Positions 62,088 through 64,000 of a stretch of 64,000 nt of DNA are shown one piece after another. Positions within the stretch are counted from its first letter, which is position 1; the number at the start of each line of letters is the position of its first letter. The DNA comes from Jaminaea rosea (taxonomy: Eukaryota; Basidiomycota; Exobasidiomycetes; Microstromatales), in contig NW_020289992.1 of NCBI RefSeq assembly GCF_003144245.1, forward strand, positions 62,001-126,000, given 5' to 3'. A program made the position numbers and the translations under genes. The notes under the pieces were generated by a model. That model was not told where the DNA came from. It ran no database searches and was given only the letters and a program-made list of their open reading frames with translations.

Positions 62088-63824
62088 ATGACCAATGACA
62101 ACGCCTCTGGCTCAGGGCCCGGCGCTGCCCCGCCCAAGGATACCTTTGGTCAGGCCTCTAACTCAACCCCTGCCTCCCAACAGAAGCCCTCAGCGCGCCA
62201 GCGTCTAGCCGGCCTTGCGAGTCACCTTTTGCCGCAAGGCAATACCGAGTTCGACTACATTATCGTAGGAGGCGGTACAGCAGGCGCCGTACTCGCTGAC
62301 CGTCTCACGGAGAACGCCAACGTCAGCGTAGCGGTCATCGAGGGTGGCCCAAGCGATGTAGGCCAGGACCGTGTCTTGGACCTCAAGCGCTGGCTGGAGC
62401 TCATGGGCTCTGATCTCGACTACGACTACCCGACCGTCGAGCAGCCAATGGGCAACTCGCACATCCGTCACAGCCGTGCCAAGGTGCTGGGTGGCTGCTC
62501 CTCGCACAACACTCTCATCTCCTTCCGCCCCTTCAACGAGGATCTCGACCACTGGGCAAACCACTACGGCTGCCCCGAGTGGAGCGCAGCGCGTATCCAG
62601 CCCTACGGCGACCGACTCAAGGTCAATGCAGTCCCCGTTCAGCCGCAGCACCGCAACCAGGTTGCAAAGGATTGGGTCAAAGCCTCTTCGCTCGCCACTG
62701 GCGCACCTATCATCGACGACTTCAACGCGCAGATTGCACACCGCAACGGGTTTGACAAGGCCGTGGGCTTCTTCAATATCTCCTACGACCCGCACTCCGG
62801 GTACCGCTCCAGTGCTTCTGTAGCTTACATGCACCCGATCATGCCTCACGGCCCGTACAGGCGTAACAACCTGCACCTGTTCCTCGAGACATGGGCTCGC
62901 CACTTGGTATACGACGAGCAGTCTCCTCTCACGGTCAAGGGTGTAGCCGTCCGAACCAAGGCTGGCCTCCTCAAGACTCTCACCGCTCGCAAGGAGGTGA
63001 TCCTCTGTGCCGGCGCAATCGACACTCCTCGCCTTCTTCTTCACTCAGAAGTTGGTCCGCGCTCAGACCTGGAGGCATTGGGCATGCCCTGCCGCCACGA
63101 CCTGCCTGGCGTAGGCTCCAACCTGCGAGACCACCCGGAATCCATCATCATGTGGGAGACGCGCGACACCCCGACCGTCGAGACGACAATGCAGTCCGAC
63201 GCTGGCCTCTTCCTTCGCGTCCTGCCGCCCAACGCCGAGCCTCACCCTCATGCCGGGCCGGACCTCATGTTCCACATCTACCAGTGCGTCTTTGACACCA
63301 ACCTTGAGCGCCAGGGCTTCCGCAGGCCGAACCACGCAATCTGCATGACGCCCAACATTCCTCGCTCGCAGTCGAGTGGCAAGCTCTCCCTCGCCTCGTC
63401 GAATCCGGAGGACAAGCCTCTGTTGGACTTCAAGTACTTCGAGGACCCGAATGGCTACGACGCACGTATCCTCGTCGAAGGCATGAAGTGGGCACGCAAG
63501 GTTGCGCAACAGTCCCCCTTTAAGGAGCACCTGCTCGAGGAGATCGCCCCCGGCCCGTCGGTGCAGAGTGACGAGGAGCTCTCCGCATACGCCCGCAAGG
63601 TCGCGCACACGGTGTACCACCCGATGGGCACGACGAAGATGGGTGACCCGAGTCAGGACAGGATGGCCGTCGTGGACCAGAAGGACATGAGGATCGTCGG
63701 GATGAAGGGCGTGAGGGTGTGCGATGCAGGCGTCTTCCCGTCTGTGCCTACGGTCAACCCTATGCTTACCGTGCTCATGTGCGCGGAGAGGTGTGCGGAC
63801 TTGATCAAGGGCGTCAATGTCTGA
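62088..63824 (+). CDS. GMC-family flavin oxidoreductase (choline dehydrogenase-like)
   Basis: Intronless, 578 residues from the ATG at 62088 (context gcccaccATGac). After about 55 Ser/Pro-rich residues the FAD motif is FDYIIVGGGTAGAVLADRLT with VAVIEGG. GMC signature 1 is KVLGGCSSHNTLISFRP, and signature 2 is seen as LCAGAIDTPRLLLHSEVGPR. The C-terminal active site reads VAHTVYHPMGTTKMGDPSQD (catalytic His) and VCDAGVFPSVPTVNPMLTVL (His/Asn partner, here Asn). FAD-dependent alcohol, choline or glucose oxidation is the family chemistry; substrate is unknown. No signal peptide is evident, so it is probably intracellular, unlike secreted aryl-alcohol oxidases. The AT-rich 3' flank has ttaatacaattttaatc, a likely polyadenylation region. 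It lies next to the recombinase relic, but is outside its expected transposed segment. Confidence 0.92.
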   Translation: MTNDNASGSGPGAAPPKDTFGQASNSTPASQQKPSARQRLAGLASHLLPQGNTEFDYIIVGGGTAGAVLADRLTENANVSVAVIEGGPSDVGQDRVLDLKRWLELMGSDLDYDYPTVEQPMGNSHIRHSRAKVLGGCSSHNTLISFRPFNEDLDHWANHYGCPEWSAARIQPYGDRLKVNAVPVQPQHRNQVAKDWVKASSLATGAPIIDDFNAQIAHRNGFDKAVGFFNISYDPHSGYRSSASVAYMHPIMPHGPYRRNNLHLFLETWARHLVYDEQSPLTVKGVAVRTKAGLLKTLTARKEVILCAGAIDTPRLLLHSEVGPRSDLEALGMPCRHDLPGVGSNLRDHPESIIMWETRDTPTVETTMQSDAGLFLRVLPPNAEPHPHAGPDLMFHIYQCVFDTNLERQGFRRPNHAICMTPNIPRSQSSGKLSLASSNPEDKPLLDFKYFEDPNGYDARILVEGMKWARKVAQQSPFKEHLLEEIAPGPSVQSDEELSAYARKVAHTVYHPMGTTKMGDPSQDRMAVVDQKDMRIVGMKGVRVCDAGVFPSVPTVNPMLTVLMCAERCADLIKGVNV

Positions 63825-64000
63825 GCGAGAAGAGCCATGATACTCACATCTCGAAATGCATTGTGCTCCGTCTTTGTTCATTAATACAATTTTAATCATA
63901 TTCGCAGCATCACTCCGTACCACCCCTCGCTCCCTTCGTTGTCTTGTTGCGTCCAATTTTGGCCCACCCGCCCGCCTCCACCGGCGAGGCCGGCTCGGCT

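Noticed and set aside
57803-63824. Starship-like giant element with the GMC gene as cargo
   Set aside because: A captain on the minus strand would have its cargo to the left, where the core gene uL3m begins within 1.5 kb; the GMC gene is on the wrong side, and no terminal repeats were found.

Overview
The window is a gene-dense, GC-rich piece of a fungal nuclear genome. Many genes carry short (about 40-100 bp) GT-AG introns with donors such as GTGAGT, GTGCGT and GTAAGT, and CTGAC/CTAAC-like branch sequences, a basidiomycete style. Gene content (HP1-like chromodomain protein, calcineurin A, small cysteine-containing secreted proteins, Tfb2, Utp10) fits Basidiomycota. I would guess Ustilaginomycotina, but the subphylum is inference. 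No bacterial-type operons, rRNA, tRNA or CRISPR could be supported. Exon models were built by hand from splice sites and checked for frame continuity.

Layout. 0-10 kb: 3' part of the ribosome-biogenesis gene UTP10, then a Ulp2/SENP-like SUMO protease. 10-11 kb: a GNAT acetyltransferase on the minus strand, then a 1.9 kb gene-free stretch. 12.9-19.2 kb: three minus-strand genes, namely an HP1-like chromodomain/chromo-shadow protein, an MFS drug/polyamine-type transporter, and an unusual protein joining a DNA-base-hypermodification (5-hmdU DNA kinase helical) domain to a chromodomain. 20.3-23.9 kb: a DUF3292/GRAM-like membrane protein in eight exons. 24.9-28.3 kb: a disordered hypothetical protein and a (6-4)-photolyase/animal-type cryptochrome. 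28.8-34.4 kb: a PNS1 choline-transporter-like protein and a SulP sulfate permease. 34.9-38.5 kb: mitochondrial 3-hydroxyacyl-CoA dehydrogenase, a very acidic nuclear-type protein and an aldo-keto reductase. 38.9-46.2 kb: a small conserved-looking basic protein, RBM18-like RRM protein, TFIIH subunit Tfb2, casein kinase 2 beta and the complex I assembly methyltransferase NDUFAF7/MidA. 46.2-48.5 kb: two small secreted proteins (thaumatin-like and a glycopeptide-like protein), divergently arranged. 49.3-57.5 kb: calcineurin A, a DDT/WHIM-PHD chromatin factor, and mitochondrial ribosomal protein uL3m. 57.8-60.4 kb: a decaying DUF3435/Crypton-class tyrosine-recombinase gene with C-terminal zinc fingers. 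62.1-63.8 kb: a GMC oxidoreductase.

Most genes are single housekeeping units, several in divergent pairs sharing 200-500 bp promoters (RBM18/TFB2, CK2B/NDUFAF7, photolyase/PNS1, PHD protein/uL3m). The best candidate for something new is the base-modification-domain plus chromodomain fusion at 17.0-19.2 kb, which sits two genes from an HP1-like gene on the same strand. It suggests a chromatin-targeted enzyme acting on modified DNA bases, but that activity is inference.
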